Source: Chloroflexota bacterium (GTDB taxonomy: Bacteria > Chloroflexota > Anaerolineae > CG2-30-64-16). Taken from it: DNA of 25,078 nucleotides. The stretch lies in assembly GCA_029555885.1 (NCBI GenBank), contig JAKPQT010000532.1, positions 1 through 25,078 of the forward strand, in the 5' to 3' direction. The notes beneath the pieces are model-generated. The model was not told the origin of the DNA. It saw only the letters and a list, made by a program, of their open reading frames with translations, and ran no database searches. Below are positions 7,235-15,440 of the stretch, piece by piece (position 1 is the stretch's first letter; each line of letters starts with the position of its first letter). Position numbers and translations under genes: made by a program.

Positions 7235-8200
7235 ATGGAATATCGTCGGATGGGCAAGGCTGGTCTGAAGTTAAGCGCGTTGTCGCTTGGTGCATGGGTG
7301 ACGTATGGCGGGCAGGTCGGCCAGGATACGGCTGAACAGTGCATGGCCGCAGCGTACGAGCACGGAGTCAACTTCTTCGACAACGCCGAGGGCTATGCCG
7401 CAGGCAACGCCGAAGTGGTTATGGGCAATGTCATCAAGAAGCTGGGCTGGCGCCGTGAGAGCGTGGTCGTCTCCACCAAGATTTTCTGGGGCGGCGATGG
7501 CCCAAACGACACTGGCCTGTCGCACAAGCACATCATCGAGGGTGTCAACAATGCGCTCCGGCGGTTGCAGATGGACTACGTGGACCTGGTCTTCTGCCAC
7601 CGGCCCGACCCGGAAACGCCCATCGAAGAGACGGTCCGCGCAATGGACATCGTCATCAAGCAGGGAAAGGCGTTCTACTGGGGCACCTCGGAGTGGAGCG
7701 CAGCCGAAATCATGGCGGCGGATGGCATCGCCCGGCAGTACGGCCTGACCCCGCCGAGCATGGAGCAGCCGCAGTACAACATGCTCTGGCGCGACCGCTT
7801 CGAGCGGGAATACGCGCCGCTCTACCGCGACCTGGGCTATGGCACGACCATCTGGAGCCCGCTGGCCTCCGGCGTGCTGACCGGCAAGTACAACGACGGC
7901 ATTCCCGAAGGTTCACGCGCCTCGCTGCAGGGCTACGAGTGGCTGCGCAATTCCGCCGTCACCCCGGAGCGCATCGAAAAGGTCAAGAAGCTGAAGCCCA
8001 TCGCGGATGAACTCGGCTGCACGACCGCGCAGATGGCGCTGGCCTGGTGCCTCACCAACCCGAACGTCAGCACCGTAATCACCGGCGCGAGCCGGGCCGA
8101 GCAGGTCCATGAGAACATGAAGGCGCTCGACGTGCTGCCGAAGCTGACCGACGAGGTGTTGGAGCGCATCGAAGCGGTGCTCGACAACCGCCCGCAGTAG
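7235..8200 (+). CDS. aldo/keto reductase, Kv-beta (AKR6) type
   Basis: 321 residues, full-length TIM-barrel NADPH-dependent carbonyl reductase. The catalytic tetrad is readable as D49 and Y54 ([12 protein letters not shown]), K82 (STKIFWG) and H122 (VFCHRPDP). The C-terminal [14 protein letters not shown] segment is the cofactor phosphate-binding block. [18 protein letters not shown] and [10 protein letters not shown] are typical of the voltage-gated potassium channel beta-subunit-like AKR6 group. In bacteria these act as soluble oxidoreductases without a channel partner. ATG 7235 has GGAGGG about nine bases upstream and its own promoter at 7153-7181. No potassium channel gene is nearby. Confidence 0.93.
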   Translation: MEYRRMGKAGLKLSALSLGAWVTYGGQVGQDTAEQCMAAAYEHGVNFFDNAEGYAAGNAEVVMGNVIKKLGWRRESVVVSTKIFWGGDGPNDTGLSHKHIIEGVNNALRRLQMDYVDLVFCHRPDPETPIEETVRAMDIVIKQGKAFYWGTSEWSAAEIMAADGIARQYGLTPPSMEQPQYNMLWRDRFEREYAPLYRDLGYGTTIWSPLASGVLTGKYNDGIPEGSRASLQGYEWLRNSAVTPERIEKVKKLKPIADELGCTTAQMALAWCLTNPNVSTVITGASRAEQVHENMKALDVLPKLTDEVLERIEAVLDNRPQ

Positions 8201-8228
8201 CGGCGACCTGCGGTCGCCCGACTCCCCA

Positions 8229-8263
8229 AACAAACCAGGTTTCTGGCAGAAACCTGGTTTGTT
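8229..8263. repeat. perfect 35-nt palindrome (REP-like), possibly acting as terminator
   Basis: Perfect 17-bp arms AACAAACCAGGTTTCTG (8229-8245) and their complement (8247-8263) surround a single central G. It lies 29 bases after the aldo/keto reductase stop and 26 bases before the next start. It could form a very stable hairpin, and GTT plus TCT follow. The core CAGGTTTC...GCAGAAACC is shared with the tandem units inside the FMN riboswitch at 20016-20049, which marks it as a dispersed repeat family. Confidence 0.75.
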
Positions 8264-8288
8264 CTGCCAGATAGCGCACGCCACGACC

Positions 8289-9146
8289 ATGACCCTACCT
8301 GCTTTCGACCGCATCACCGATTATCGCCGCCGGACCTACCGCCTGACGCCGGACCTGCGCATCCACACCAAGAAGCAGGCCATCGCGTTCGTCAACGAAC
8401 GCGGATTCATGTTCTTCTGGCCCGTCAAGGGGACCGAGCTGCCGAGCCTGTGGGCCGCGGTGGCCGGTGACCGCCCCGTGCCGGACGCGCACGACGACCC
8501 AGGCCATGTGACCTGGGGCTGGAAAGATGAGCTGCTCGGCGCCCGCGTGTGGTACTACGCGAAGGTCCTACGCAAGAAATCCACCTTCATCGCGCACGAT
8601 GCGCTGCCCTATTTCTATGCCCTGTCGGAGAACTACGGTGCGCCCGAGGAGGATTACCTGCAGCAGTACCGCGAGGGGCGATTGAGCCACGAGGCCAAAA
8701 CCATCTACGAGGCGCTGTTGAGCCAGGGGCCGCTGGACAGCCCGGCCCTCCGCCGGGCCGCCCGCATGACCACGCGCGAGAGCGATGCCGCGTTCAACCG
8801 GGCCATGCTCACGCTCCAGGCCGACTTCAAGCTGCTGCCGACCGGCGTCGCGCAGGTGGGCGCGTGGAAGTACGCCTTCATCTACGAGCTGACGCACCGC
8901 TACTACCCTGACCTGGCAGAGCAGGCGCGACCCATCCGCCAGGCCGCCGCGCGTGCGCGTCTGGTGGAGCTATATCTGCGTTCGGTCGGTGCGGCCCAGG
9001 CGCGGCAGGTGGAGATGTTGTTCGGCTGGCCGAAGGCGGATGTTGCAGCTGCGCTCGCCGCGCTTGAGGCTTCGGGCGTTGCTCGTTCCGGTCTCCGGTG
9101 CGAGGCAACTCCTGGCGAGTGGTGGACGCTGGCGGAGTTGCTGTAG
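8289..9146 (+). CDS. AlkZ-related winged-helix DNA-binding protein
   Basis: 285 residues. ATG 8289 is chosen because the longer frame from TTG 8259 starts inside the palindrome. No good ribosome binding site is visible at either. The sequence has the look of the HTH_42/AlkZ-YcaQ group: tandem winged-helix domains, with the central block about residues 130-200 ([40 protein letters not shown]) and a C-terminal block with [19 protein letters not shown]. True AlkZ/YcaQ enzymes are DNA glycosylases that unhook crosslinks and carry a QxQ or QxD catalytic motif near the N-terminus. That motif is not seen here, so glycosylase activity should not be assumed. Confidence 0.6.
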   Translation: MTLPAFDRITDYRRRTYRLTPDLRIHTKKQAIAFVNERGFMFFWPVKGTELPSLWAAVAGDRPVPDAHDDPGHVTWGWKDELLGARVWYYAKVLRKKSTFIAHDALPYFYALSENYGAPEEDYLQQYREGRLSHEAKTIYEALLSQGPLDSPALRRAARMTTRESDAAFNRAMLTLQADFKLLPTGVAQVGAWKYAFIYELTHRYYPDLAEQARPIRQAAARARLVELYLRSVGAAQARQVEMLFGWPKADVAAALAALEASGVARSGLRCEATPGEWWTLAELL

Positions 9147-9167
9147 GTTCATACGAGGAGGCAGACA

Positions 9168-9459
9168 GTGAAGAAGACGGAGGGTCGAATACGCCGCCCG
9201 CTGGGGTTTCCGACCAGATGCTGACTTCAAACACGCCCAACTCGTGCTCGATCCGCCTGAGTCGCACCCCGTGACCGGACGAATCGAGTTCGGCAAAGAA
9301 GGTAAGCCGCTCTTCATAAACGGCCCGCACGACAACGTGCAGGCCATCCTCCGGCAGTTGATGCGCACTGCAGGCGAGGGCAATTTCGATTACATTGCCC
9401 ATCTCGGCCCCCCTGCGGTTGAGCTCCTGTCAGATGATTTCGAGGAGTATCAGGAGTAA
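9168..9459 (+). pseudogene. small unknown gene with apparent frameshift near its start
   Basis: GTG 9168 has a good GAGGAGG ribosome binding site at 9154-9160 and opens MKKTEGRIRR, but it runs into TGA at 9222. The +1 frame is open from 9172 to TAA 9457-9459 and reads as plausible protein from VEYAARWG (about 9184) through DADFKHAQLVLDPPESHP to DDFEEYQE. That frame has no start codon before GTG 9244. A single-base indel around 9175-9185 would join the two into a protein of about 96 residues. Either the gene is decayed, or the assembly has an error, or only the 71-residue product from GTG 9244 is made. No family was recognised. The pRiA4b-family gene begins five bases downstream, so the two form an operon. 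Confidence 0.5.
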
Positions 9460-9463
9460 GATC

Positions 9464-10027
9464 ATGCCCGCTAAAACCCCACCCTCACAGTCGAACATCT
9501 ATCAGATCAAAGTCACGTTGAACGGCATCAGACCTCCGATCTGGCGGCGCATCCAGGTGCGGGATGATATCACGCTCGCCCGGTTGCACACGATCCTGCA
9601 GATCGTCATGGGTTGGGAGGATTACCACATGCATGCCTTCCGGATCGGCAACATGGAGTACGGGCAGCCTGATCCCGACTTAGGCATACGCAGCGATCGG
9701 AGCGTGAAGCTTAAGCAATTCGTCAGTGGCGAGAAGTTCAAGTTCCGCTATGAGTATGACTTCGGGGACTCCTGGGAACACATGCTGGAAGTTGAAAAGG
9801 TCCTGCCGCCAGAGCCCGGTGTGCACTATCCGCGCTGCCTGACCGGCAAGCGCGCCTGCCCGCCGGAAGATGTGGGCGGCATCTGGAGCTACCCGGATTT
9901 TCTGGAAGCCATCCGCGACCCTGAGCACCCCGAACACGACGAGATGCTGGAATGGATCGGCGGCAGCTTCGATCCCGAGGCGTTCGACCTGGAGGATGTG
10001 AACGACCAGTTAGCGCAGATCAAGTAG
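9464..10027 (+). CDS. plasmid pRiA4b ORF-3 family protein
   Basis: 187 residues. NIYQIKVTLNGIRPPIWRRI at about residues 11-30, then LHTILQIVMGWEDYHMHAF, YEYDFGDSWEHMLEVE and a PEDVGGIWSYPDFLEAI block, are diagnostic of the pRiA4b ORF-3 (IS1096 TnpR-like) family, Pfam PF07929. The family was first noted on plasmids and in a transposon but is common on chromosomes. No biochemical function is established. ATG 9464 is preceded by CAGGAG overlapping the end of the small upstream gene. The longer frame from 9395 overlaps that gene and is not supported. No transposase or terminal repeat accompanies it here. Confidence 0.9.
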   Translation: MPAKTPPSQSNIYQIKVTLNGIRPPIWRRIQVRDDITLARLHTILQIVMGWEDYHMHAFRIGNMEYGQPDPDLGIRSDRSVKLKQFVSGEKFKFRYEYDFGDSWEHMLEVEKVLPPEPGVHYPRCLTGKRACPPEDVGGIWSYPDFLEAIRDPEHPEHDEMLEWIGGSFDPEAFDLEDVNDQLAQIK

Positions 10028-10080
10028 CGCGTATCGCCTGTGGCGGCATAGCTGGCCGCGCGCAGACCGCCGACTGTGAC

Positions 10081-10620
10081 TCAGGCCGCGCCGTACATCT
10101 CAGGATTCAGGAAAGGCACCAGCGCCATCTCCAACCCTTGCGCGTAGAGCAGCCGCCGGTCTACGCGGCCCTGCGTCAGGTAGCCGATGGCCCCTCCCCG
10201 CTGCTTGGTGTTGTGCTGCCCGCTGAGCCGGTCGATGACCGTGCCCAGCTCCTCGCCGCCGGCCAGCGCCGCGATGATGCCGGGCGGCAGCTCGTACATG
10301 GGCGACACACCGAAGCCGAGCCGCCCCGCCGCATCGCCGATGCACAGCACCCCGAACGACAGCCAGCGGCCGTGCCACTCGGCCATCCCGCCTTCCAGCC
10401 CCACGCAGTACGCTGCACCCAAGTTCCGTTCCCGATTGAGGGCCAGCAGGCTGCGCACCCGGTTCTCCGCGCCGGCGAAGGTGTCGTCGCCCGCTGGCAT
10501 GGCCGAGACTCCGGATGCGACCTCGTAGCCCTCGACCTCGACCACCGCGAAGTGTGCAGCGAAAACCTCGCGCACGGCTTCGATCTTGACGGGATTCAGC
10601 GAACCGACAAGCACCTTCAA
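10081..10620 (-). CDS. yjjX: inosine/xanthosine triphosphatase (YjjX/DUF84 family)
   Basis: 179 residues. KVLVGSLNPVKIEAVREVF at the N-terminus, then VSAMPAGDDTFAGAENRVRS, the GLEGGM motif and SGQHNTKQRGGAIGYLTQGRVDR, cover the full DUF84/NTPase_I-T family. These enzymes hydrolyse ITP and XTP and so clean the nucleotide pool. The start is TTG 10620, supported by GGGGGAG six bases upstream; no in-frame ATG lies close. It is 12 bases downstream of the DUF456 gene and probably co-transcribed with it. It is convergent with the pRiA4b-family gene across a 53-bp gap in which nothing was recognised. Confidence 0.92.
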   Translation of the reverse strand: MKVLVGSLNPVKIEAVREVFAAHFAVVEVEGYEVASGVSAMPAGDDTFAGAENRVRSLLALNRERNLGAAYCVGLEGGMAEWHGRWLSFGVLCIGDAAGRLGFGVSPMYELPPGIIAALAGGEELGTVIDRLSGQHNTKQRGGAIGYLTQGRVDRRLLYAQGLEMALVPFLNPEMYGAA

Positions 10621-10632
10621 GGCACACTCCCC

Positions 10633-11142
10633 CTAACCGATGAACCCGACGCGCCAGACGAAGATGCCGATCATCGCCACGCCCAATACGAACTGCAACG
10701 CGCGCGACGCGATGCACCCCGCCAGCCAGCCGCCGCCGGCCCTCAGTGCGTCGGCCCAGTCCTTGCGGTGCTGGTACTCCACGACCAGGATGCCGACCAG
10801 CGTGCCGATGACCGCCGCGGGCAGGGCGCCGATGCCGCCGACGAACAGGCCGAGCAGAAAGCCCACGATACCCAGCACGCTGCCCGCGGCAATCGCCTGC
10901 CAGGAGGCGCCCGCCATCTTCGTCGCGGCCTGCGTCAGGACGAAATCGGCCACCATCCCGATGGCGGCCAGCACGCCCAACACCGCCAGCACCCACGGCA
11001 TCATGCTCGCAGACCCCTCGACGAAGCCATAGACGAGGGCCGCCAGCCAGATGAAGCCGACACCAGGCAGGCCGGGCAGCACCGTACCGGCCAACCCGAT
11101 CAACATTGCGAGCAGCGCGACCCAAAAAGGCATGTTTTCCAC
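10633..11142 (-). CDS. DUF456 family membrane protein
   Basis: 169 residues, mostly hydrophobic, with five to six predicted membrane helices. The pattern GLAGTVLPGLPGVGFIWLAA followed by glycine-rich helices (GFLLGLFVGGIGALPAAVIG) and a short cytoplasmic loop EYQHRKDWADALRAG is typical of DUF456 (PF04306), whose function is unknown. GTG 11142 is preferred because GGGGAGGAG ends nine bases upstream. The ATG at 11133 would leave 18 bases. Longer frames extend through the divergent promoter region into the next gene. The yjjX-like gene follows. Confidence 0.82.
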   Translation of the reverse strand: MENMPFWVALLAMLIGLAGTVLPGLPGVGFIWLAALVYGFVEGSASMMPWVLAVLGVLAAIGMVADFVLTQAATKMAGASWQAIAAGSVLGIVGFLLGLFVGGIGALPAAVIGTLVGILVVEYQHRKDWADALRAGGGWLAGCIASRALQFVLGVAMIGIFVWRVGFIG

Positions 11143-11178
11143 GCGAACAATCTCCTCCCCGAATCTCCGATGGCGTGT

Positions 11179-11206
11179 ATCATACTGTATTCCACATCTC
11201 GCGCAA
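11179..11206 (-). promoter_or_regulatory. promoter candidate for the DUF456-yjjX operon
   Basis: The minus strand reads TTGCGC (11206-11201), a 16-bp spacer, and TATGAT (11184-11179). The -10 matches five of six and the -35 three of six. It lies 37 bases before the GTG at 11142. Confidence 0.4.
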
Positions 11207-11222
11207 GAAACCCGATCTGCGG

Positions 11223-11228
11223 TATGAT
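11223..11228 (+). promoter_or_regulatory. -10 element candidate for the metalloenzyme gene
   Basis: TATGAT lies 31 bases upstream of ATG 11260, with GGGAGGGG at 11242-11249 as the ribosome binding site. No convincing -35 was found. It is divergent from the minus-strand promoter at 11179-11206. Confidence 0.3.
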
Positions 11229-11259
11229 AGGGCCTCACAGCCGGGAGGGGCTGCGATAG

Positions 11260-12210
11260 ATGCGCGTATTGTTTCTGTTTCTGGATGGCGTCGGGCTTGG
11301 CCCGAATGATCCCGACATCAATCCGCTGGCGCGGGCAGACATGCCGAACCTGTCGCGGCTGCTGGACGGCCGCCGCCTGGTCGCGGGCAGCGCACCGCTG
11401 GAAACGGCGCGCGCTTCCGTCACCAGCCTGGATGCCTGCCTCGACGTGGCCGGTATGCCGCAATCTGCCAGCGGGCAGGCCGCGCTGCTGACCGGATTGA
11501 ATGTGCCCGCGCTGATCGGCTCCCACTACGGGCCGTGGCCCAACCAGGCGATCGTCAATCTGCTGGCGAACGGCAATGTGTTTCGCGCAGTGCGGCGGAC
11601 GGGGCGCCGCGCCGACTTCCTGAACGCCTACCCGCCGAGCTACTTTGCGGCCATCCAGTCAGGCCGGCGGCTCTATTCCGCGATTCCCCAGGCGGCCGTC
11701 AGCGCCGGCCTCGCGCTCAAGACCACGGATGACCTGCGGGCCGGCCGCGCGCTCTCCGCGGACTTCACGGGCCACGCGTGGCGCGAGCGATTGGGACTGG
11801 CCGACACGCCGCTGCTGACTGCCCGTGAGGCAGGCGCGCGGATGGCCGCGCTGGCCGCGGGGGCGGATTTCACCTTCTTCGAGTACTGGCTGAGCGACTA
11901 TGCAGGGCACGGGCAGGACATGGCCGAGGCATGTGCGCTGCTGGAAAGCGTGGATGCGATGTTGGGTGGGTTGACGGATGCTTGGGACGACAGCGCGGGG
12001 CTTATCGTGCTCACATCGGATCACGGCAACATGGAAGACCTGAGCACGCGCGGCCACACGATGAACCCGGTCCCTGCCCTGCTGATCGGCGCGGAGTCAC
12101 ACCGGCGGCGCATGGCCGCGTCGCTGCGCAGCCTGCCGGACATCGCGCCGGCCATCATGCGGGCAATTGCTGGGAGCCTCGTGCAGGCGTACCACCAGAG
12201 CTATATGTGA
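11260..12210 (+). CDS. alkaline phosphatase/iPGM-superfamily metalloenzyme
   Basis: 316 residues. The N-terminus FLFLDGVGLGPNDPDINP contains the first metal-binding Asp of the alkaline phosphatase / cofactor-independent phosphoglycerate mutase superfamily. SASGQAALLTG (about residues 69-79) carries the expected Ser nucleophile region. EYWLSDYAGHGQD and LTSDHGNMEDLSTRGHTMNP supply the Asp and His ligands for the two-metal site. It lacks the large inserted transferase domain of iPGM (about 510 residues), so it is more likely a phosphatase, phosphodiesterase or nucleotide hydrolase than a glycolytic mutase. The substrate is unknown. The start is fixed by the ribosome binding site at 11242-11249. 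Confidence 0.85.
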   Translation: MRVLFLFLDGVGLGPNDPDINPLARADMPNLSRLLDGRRLVAGSAPLETARASVTSLDACLDVAGMPQSASGQAALLTGLNVPALIGSHYGPWPNQAIVNLLANGNVFRAVRRTGRRADFLNAYPPSYFAAIQSGRRLYSAIPQAAVSAGLALKTTDDLRAGRALSADFTGHAWRERLGLADTPLLTAREAGARMAALAAGADFTFFEYWLSDYAGHGQDMAEACALLESVDAMLGGLTDAWDDSAGLIVLTSDHGNMEDLSTRGHTMNPVPALLIGAESHRRRMAASLRSLPDIAPAIMRAIAGSLVQAYHQSYM

Positions 12211-12300
12211 CCACAGAATAGACGGATCACGCGGAAGAATGATTCTTTGATCTATAAGAGGCTCGATTCGCCTTCTGTGTGGTCCGCGTATTCGGTGATT
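12209..12300. repeat. imperfect inverted repeat between convergent genes
   Basis: GACCACAGAA at 12209-12218 faces TTCTGTGTGGTC at 12273-12284, and the ACGCGGA motif near 12229-12235 recurs as TCCGCGT at 12283-12289. The motif type (CACAGA plus ACGCGGAT) resembles repeats dispersed in many environmental genomes. It fills the gap between the convergent metalloenzyme and TPR genes and could mark both transcript ends, but no T-run hairpin is evident. Confidence 0.4.
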
Positions 12301-12304
12301 GTAC

Positions 12305-13303
12305 TCAGGCGCCGGGCGTGGCGGTCACGGTCGGCTCCGGCTCGCGCATGTCGCCCAGGCCGACCTGCTGCATCAGCATAGCCATGCGGTAGCGCGCCAG
12401 CGCAACGAGCTCCGACTGGTTGCTCTCACTCGCGTATTCGGACGTCTTCTCCAGGGCATCCACAGCCAGTTCCAGCTTGCCCTGCCCCTCATACACCGAT
12501 GCGAGATAGTACCATGCCACCGCGTGCTTCGGCTCCGCGGCCAGGACCGCCTGTGTATCGGCGTAGGCCTCATCATACATGAGGAAGCCCAGGTAGATGC
12601 CTGCACGCGCGACGTGGAACTCCATCTCGTTCGTACTGAGCCGGCGCGCGCGGTCGTAGTTCTCCTGCGCGGCCTGCGTATCGCCCAGCTTTTCCAACAC
12701 CGCGCCGATGCGGATCCATACATCCGGATCGTCCGGCGTATGCTCAGCCGCCGCCTGGAAGTCCGCCAACGCCCCTGCGTAGTCACCGTAGTTGATGATC
12801 TTCTGCTCGCCCGCGGTCTGGGCTGAAAGCGCGGCCTGCACCTGCGGATCGACCGGAAAGAGTGTGCGCAGAAGCAGCCACGCGCCCACGGCCACCACTG
12901 CGACCACACCCAGCGTCACCAGCGTGCGCCGCCAGCGGACTATGCTCTCCTGGCGCACCAGGTCATCGAGCTGCCACCACCATGCCAGCCCGGTCGCGTC
13001 GCCGTGCTGGCGCGTGCGCAACTGGTCCAGCCCGCCGGCCGCCCACAATTCGCGCAGCACGCGCGGCCCGTTCCGCCGCAGTTGCGCCTGGATGGTGTCC
13101 CAGCGGCCGGCTTCGGGACGCAGGTCAACGCCCTGCGCTTCGAGTTCCGGCCAGAGCTCATCGATCCGGTCCAGGTCCAGCAGCAGTTCGGCGGCTTCCT
13201 GGCCGCTGCCGCGGAGGTTGGCGAGCCGTTTCTCAACGTGGCCCAGGAGTTCCCGCAGTTCATCCGCGGGGGTCATTTGACTGGTTCGGATTGCACGCGC
13301 CAT
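12305..13303 (-). CDS. membrane-anchored TPR-repeat protein
   Basis: 332 residues. Residues 1-120 are a charged, mainly helical domain without recognised family. One membrane helix follows at about 125-147 (TLVTLGVVAVVAVGAWLLL). After it come tetratricopeptide-like repeats from about 165 to 300 (YGDYAGALADFQAAAEHTPD, PDVWIRIGAVLEKLGDTQAA, KHAVAWYYLASVYEGQGKLE), which would lie outside the membrane if the N-terminus is cytoplasmic. TPR domains bind other proteins; no partner is identifiable. ATG 13303 is nine bases after the stop of the metallo-beta-lactamase-fold gene. An internal ATG at residue 10 is possible, and neither has a strong ribosome binding site. It is the last gene of the glgA operon. 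Confidence 0.8.
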   Translation of the reverse strand: MARAIRTSQMTPADELRELLGHVEKRLANLRGSGQEAAELLLDLDRIDELWPELEAQGVDLRPEAGRWDTIQAQLRRNGPRVLRELWAAGGLDQLRTRQHGDATGLAWWWQLDDLVRQESIVRWRRTLVTLGVVAVVAVGAWLLLRTLFPVDPQVQAALSAQTAGEQKIINYGDYAGALADFQAAAEHTPDDPDVWIRIGAVLEKLGDTQAAQENYDRARRLSTNEMEFHVARAGIYLGFLMYDEAYADTQAVLAAEPKHAVAWYYLASVYEGQGKLELAVDALEKTSEYASESNQSELVALARYRMAMLMQQVGLGDMREPEPTVTATPGA

Positions 13304-13312
13304 GTTTACGCT

Positions 13313-14212
13313 TTACTCGTCCCCGGCCTCTTCAGCCTCGGCTTCAGGTTCCGCCTTGTCTTTGGCCTTCGCAGCCTTCTCCATCTCGTTCCAGATGCGA
13401 CCGATGCCCTGCTTGATCTGCGACTCGGTCTTGGACTTCAGGGCCGGGGAGATGGGGAACCAGCCGACAACCTCGCGCAGCACCGTCTGGACCGTCTCCT
13501 GCTTGGAGCGGTTCTGGCGATGGAAGGTTCGCACCCGGGCCCGCATGTAGCGGATGTACTCGGACATCTGCTCTGTCGCATCGCGGCCGCAGACGGGTCC
13601 GCGGCCCGGCACAATCTGGTCGGCCTTGAACTTGCGGATGTAGGTCAGCCCGTCCAGCCACTCCTTCGAGTTGGCCTGTGCCATGTACGGATGCTGGTCA
13701 ACCCAGACCGCATCACCGACGAACAGGATGCGCTCGTTAGGCAGCCAGATAACCGAGGTGGCCGCAGTGTGCCCGCCGATCTTCATGATGCGCAGGTCGC
13801 GGCCGCCGCGCACGATATCCAGCCGGTGCGAGAACGTAATCTTGGGCACGACAATCTGGATGTTCGTGAACTGCGCCTGGATCTCCGGTTCCTTCTTGAA
13901 GGAATCTATGACGCGCTGTTTGAAGTTGTCGCCATAGCCCTTCATGTGCTTCCAGGCGATGTCATGGGCCACGACGGGCGTCGGCATGAAATACTGGTTG
14001 CCGACGATGTGGCCGCGATGGTGGTCCGTATTGATGATATACAGGAACGGTTTGTCCCCTGACATCCGGCGCAGTTCCTCGCGGAAGGCCACGGCCTGCT
14101 TCGGCACGATCGGCGTGTCGATGATGATGCAGCCCTCGCTGGTCAGAATGGCTCCGTAGTTGGCCCCGCGCTGATCGGTCTCCACGAAGATGCCGGGTGA
14201 GATTTCACGCAT
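13313..14212 (-). CDS. metallo-beta-lactamase-fold hydrolase with altered metal motif
   Basis: 299 residues. ATG 14212 (MREISPGIFVET) has CGAGGT about eight bases upstream. The longer frame to 14320 overlaps the preceding gene. The MBL fold is indicated by the N-terminal strand pattern, the NTDHHRGHIVGNQ motif at residues 61-73, GGHTAATSVIWLP with H148, and ILFVGDAVW with D167. The usual THxHxDH is changed: the first His is Asp63 and the motif Asp is Gly67, while H65 and H68 remain. This should alter or remove metal site 2. A Lys/Glu-rich tail (AKAKDKAEPEAEAEEA) ends the protein. It sits 17 bases after the tRNA editing gene. The substrate is unknown. Confidence 0.82.
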   Translation of the reverse strand: MREISPGIFVETDQRGANYGAILTSEGCIIIDTPIVPKQAVAFREELRRMSGDKPFLYIINTDHHRGHIVGNQYFMPTPVVAHDIAWKHMKGYGDNFKQRVIDSFKKEPEIQAQFTNIQIVVPKITFSHRLDIVRGGRDLRIMKIGGHTAATSVIWLPNERILFVGDAVWVDQHPYMAQANSKEWLDGLTYIRKFKADQIVPGRGPVCGRDATEQMSEYIRYMRARVRTFHRQNRSKQETVQTVLREVVGWFPISPALKSKTESQIKQGIGRIWNEMEKAAKAKDKAEPEAEAEEAGDE

Positions 14213-14228
14213 AAGACACGACCTCGAC

Positions 14229-15440
14229 TTACAGAGTGGACAGCCCCGCGTGCAGCGCGGCGTCCAGTACATCGTCAACGGGCACGCCGCCCTGCGCCCA
14301 ATCCGGCCGGCCGCCCCCACGCCCCCCGCCTGCCGTGACGACTATGCGCAGCAGCGCGGCCGCATCGACCGTCAGGTCATCGGAGCGGGTGCAGAACACC
14401 TGGGGCCGCTCCCCGCGCGCTGCCAGCAGCACGACGGTCCGCTCGCGCGCTTTCAGGGCCTGCGCCACGCGCTTGACGCGCTCCGCCGGGGCAGCGAGCG
14501 CCTGCGCCACAACCCGGTAGCTGCCGCGCGGTTCAGCCCCGGCCCAGAGCGCGGCTGCGGTCGCCTCGACCCACTGGCGCTCCAGGTCGGCCAGCTCCTT
14601 GCGTAGCGCGTCCATTTCAGCAGCCCGCCGGTCCACCGCAGCCAGGAGCTCGTCCTGCCCCGTCGTGAAGCGGGCCACCAACCCCTGCGTCAGCGCGTGC
14701 AGCCGGGCGTAATCTGCACGCGCGCGGCCCCCGCAGAGGAAGGTCACGCGCAGCTCCCCGCCCCGGCGCTCGGTTGCGATGACCTTGGTGAGCCCCACCT
14801 GGCTGCTGTTGGCGACATGCGTGCCGCCGCAGGCCGACCAGTCGAACCCCGCGACCTGGACAATCCGAATGTTTTCCGTGACCTTCGGCGCGCGACGCAG
14901 CGGCAGCGCAGCGAGTTCCTCCGGCGTCACATAGCCCGCGGTTACAGGTAAGGCCCGGTCGATGATGCGGTTCGCTGCGGCTTCAGCCGCAGCCACGGCT
15001 GCGCCGTCGAGGTCCGCACGGGAGAGGTCGATGGTGCTGTAGGCCACTCCCAGGTGAAATGCGACGGTCTCAGCCCCGCACGTTTCGATGAACGCCTGCG
15101 AGAGGATGTGCTGGCCCGTATGCTGCTGCATGTGGTCGAAACGGCGCGACCAATCCACCGTACCTGTCACCGGCGCACCGGCCGGCCAGTCCGCCGGGAC
15201 GGCGCCGGTGTCGAGCCAGTGCCACACCAGGCCATCCTCGCTGGTTACGTCAACTACTGCCCGGCCGCCGGCCGCCGCGGTGAGCATCCCCGTATCGTTC
15301 GGCTGGCCCCCGCCCGTGGGATAGAACGCGGTGCGGTCCAGCGCAACCGCCAGCCGGTCGCCCTCCGCGCGGGCTGCCAGCACGCGGCCCGCGAAGTCGG
15401 CGCAATAGGTATCAGCATAATAGAGGCGCTCGGTGTTCAT
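14229..15440 (-). CDS. AlaX-type alanyl-tRNA editing protein with DHHA1 domain
   Basis: 403 residues, long form of AlaX (AlaX-L): a stand-alone version of the editing part of alanyl-tRNA synthetase that deacylates Ser- or Gly-tRNA(Ala). Residues 1-95 form the tRNA synthetase-like beta domain with PTGGGQP (41-47). The zinc/editing site is HTGQH (107-111) plus CGGTH (204-208). A helical linker about 255-300 is followed by a C-terminal DHHA1 domain with the glycine-rich GGGRGGGRPDWAQGG. All four metal ligands are intact, so it should be active. ATG 15440 overlaps the TGA of glgA (ATGA), indicating coupled translation. Confidence 0.9.
   Translation of the reverse strand: MNTERLYYADTYCADFAGRVLAARAEGDRLAVALDRTAFYPTGGGQPNDTGMLTAAAGGRAVVDVTSEDGLVWHWLDTGAVPADWPAGAPVTGTVDWSRRFDHMQQHTGQHILSQAFIETCGAETVAFHLGVAYSTIDLSRADLDGAAVAAAEAAANRIIDRALPVTAGYVTPEELAALPLRRAPKVTENIRIVQVAGFDWSACGGTHVANSSQVGLTKVIATERRGGELRVTFLCGGRARADYARLHALTQGLVARFTTGQDELLAAVDRRAAEMDALRKELADLERQWVEATAAALWAGAEPRGSYRVVAQALAAPAERVKRVAQALKARERTVVLLAARGERPQVFCTRSDDLTVDAAALLRIVVTAGGGRGGGRPDWAQGGVPVDDVLDAALHAGLSTL

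Noticed and set aside
8229..8263. Palindrome as a simple Rho-independent terminator
   Set aside because: It may terminate transcription, but the arms are longer than needed, the T-run is poor and its core recurs in a riboswitch, so repeat is the better primary call.
9464..10027. Insertion sequence or plasmid remnant because of the pRiA4b/IS1096 family name
   Set aside because: No transposase, terminal inverted repeats, target duplication or composition change flanks the gene; the family is common on chromosomes.
9952..11259. A 435-codon open frame on the plus strand
   Set aside because: It is antisense to the yjjX-like and DUF456 genes, is rich in Arg, Gln, His and Ala without domain character, and arises from the high GC third positions of the real genes.
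11260..12210. Cofactor-independent phosphoglycerate mutase
   Set aside because: The superfamily metal motifs are present but the protein is about 200 residues too short and lacks the phosphotransferase insert domain.
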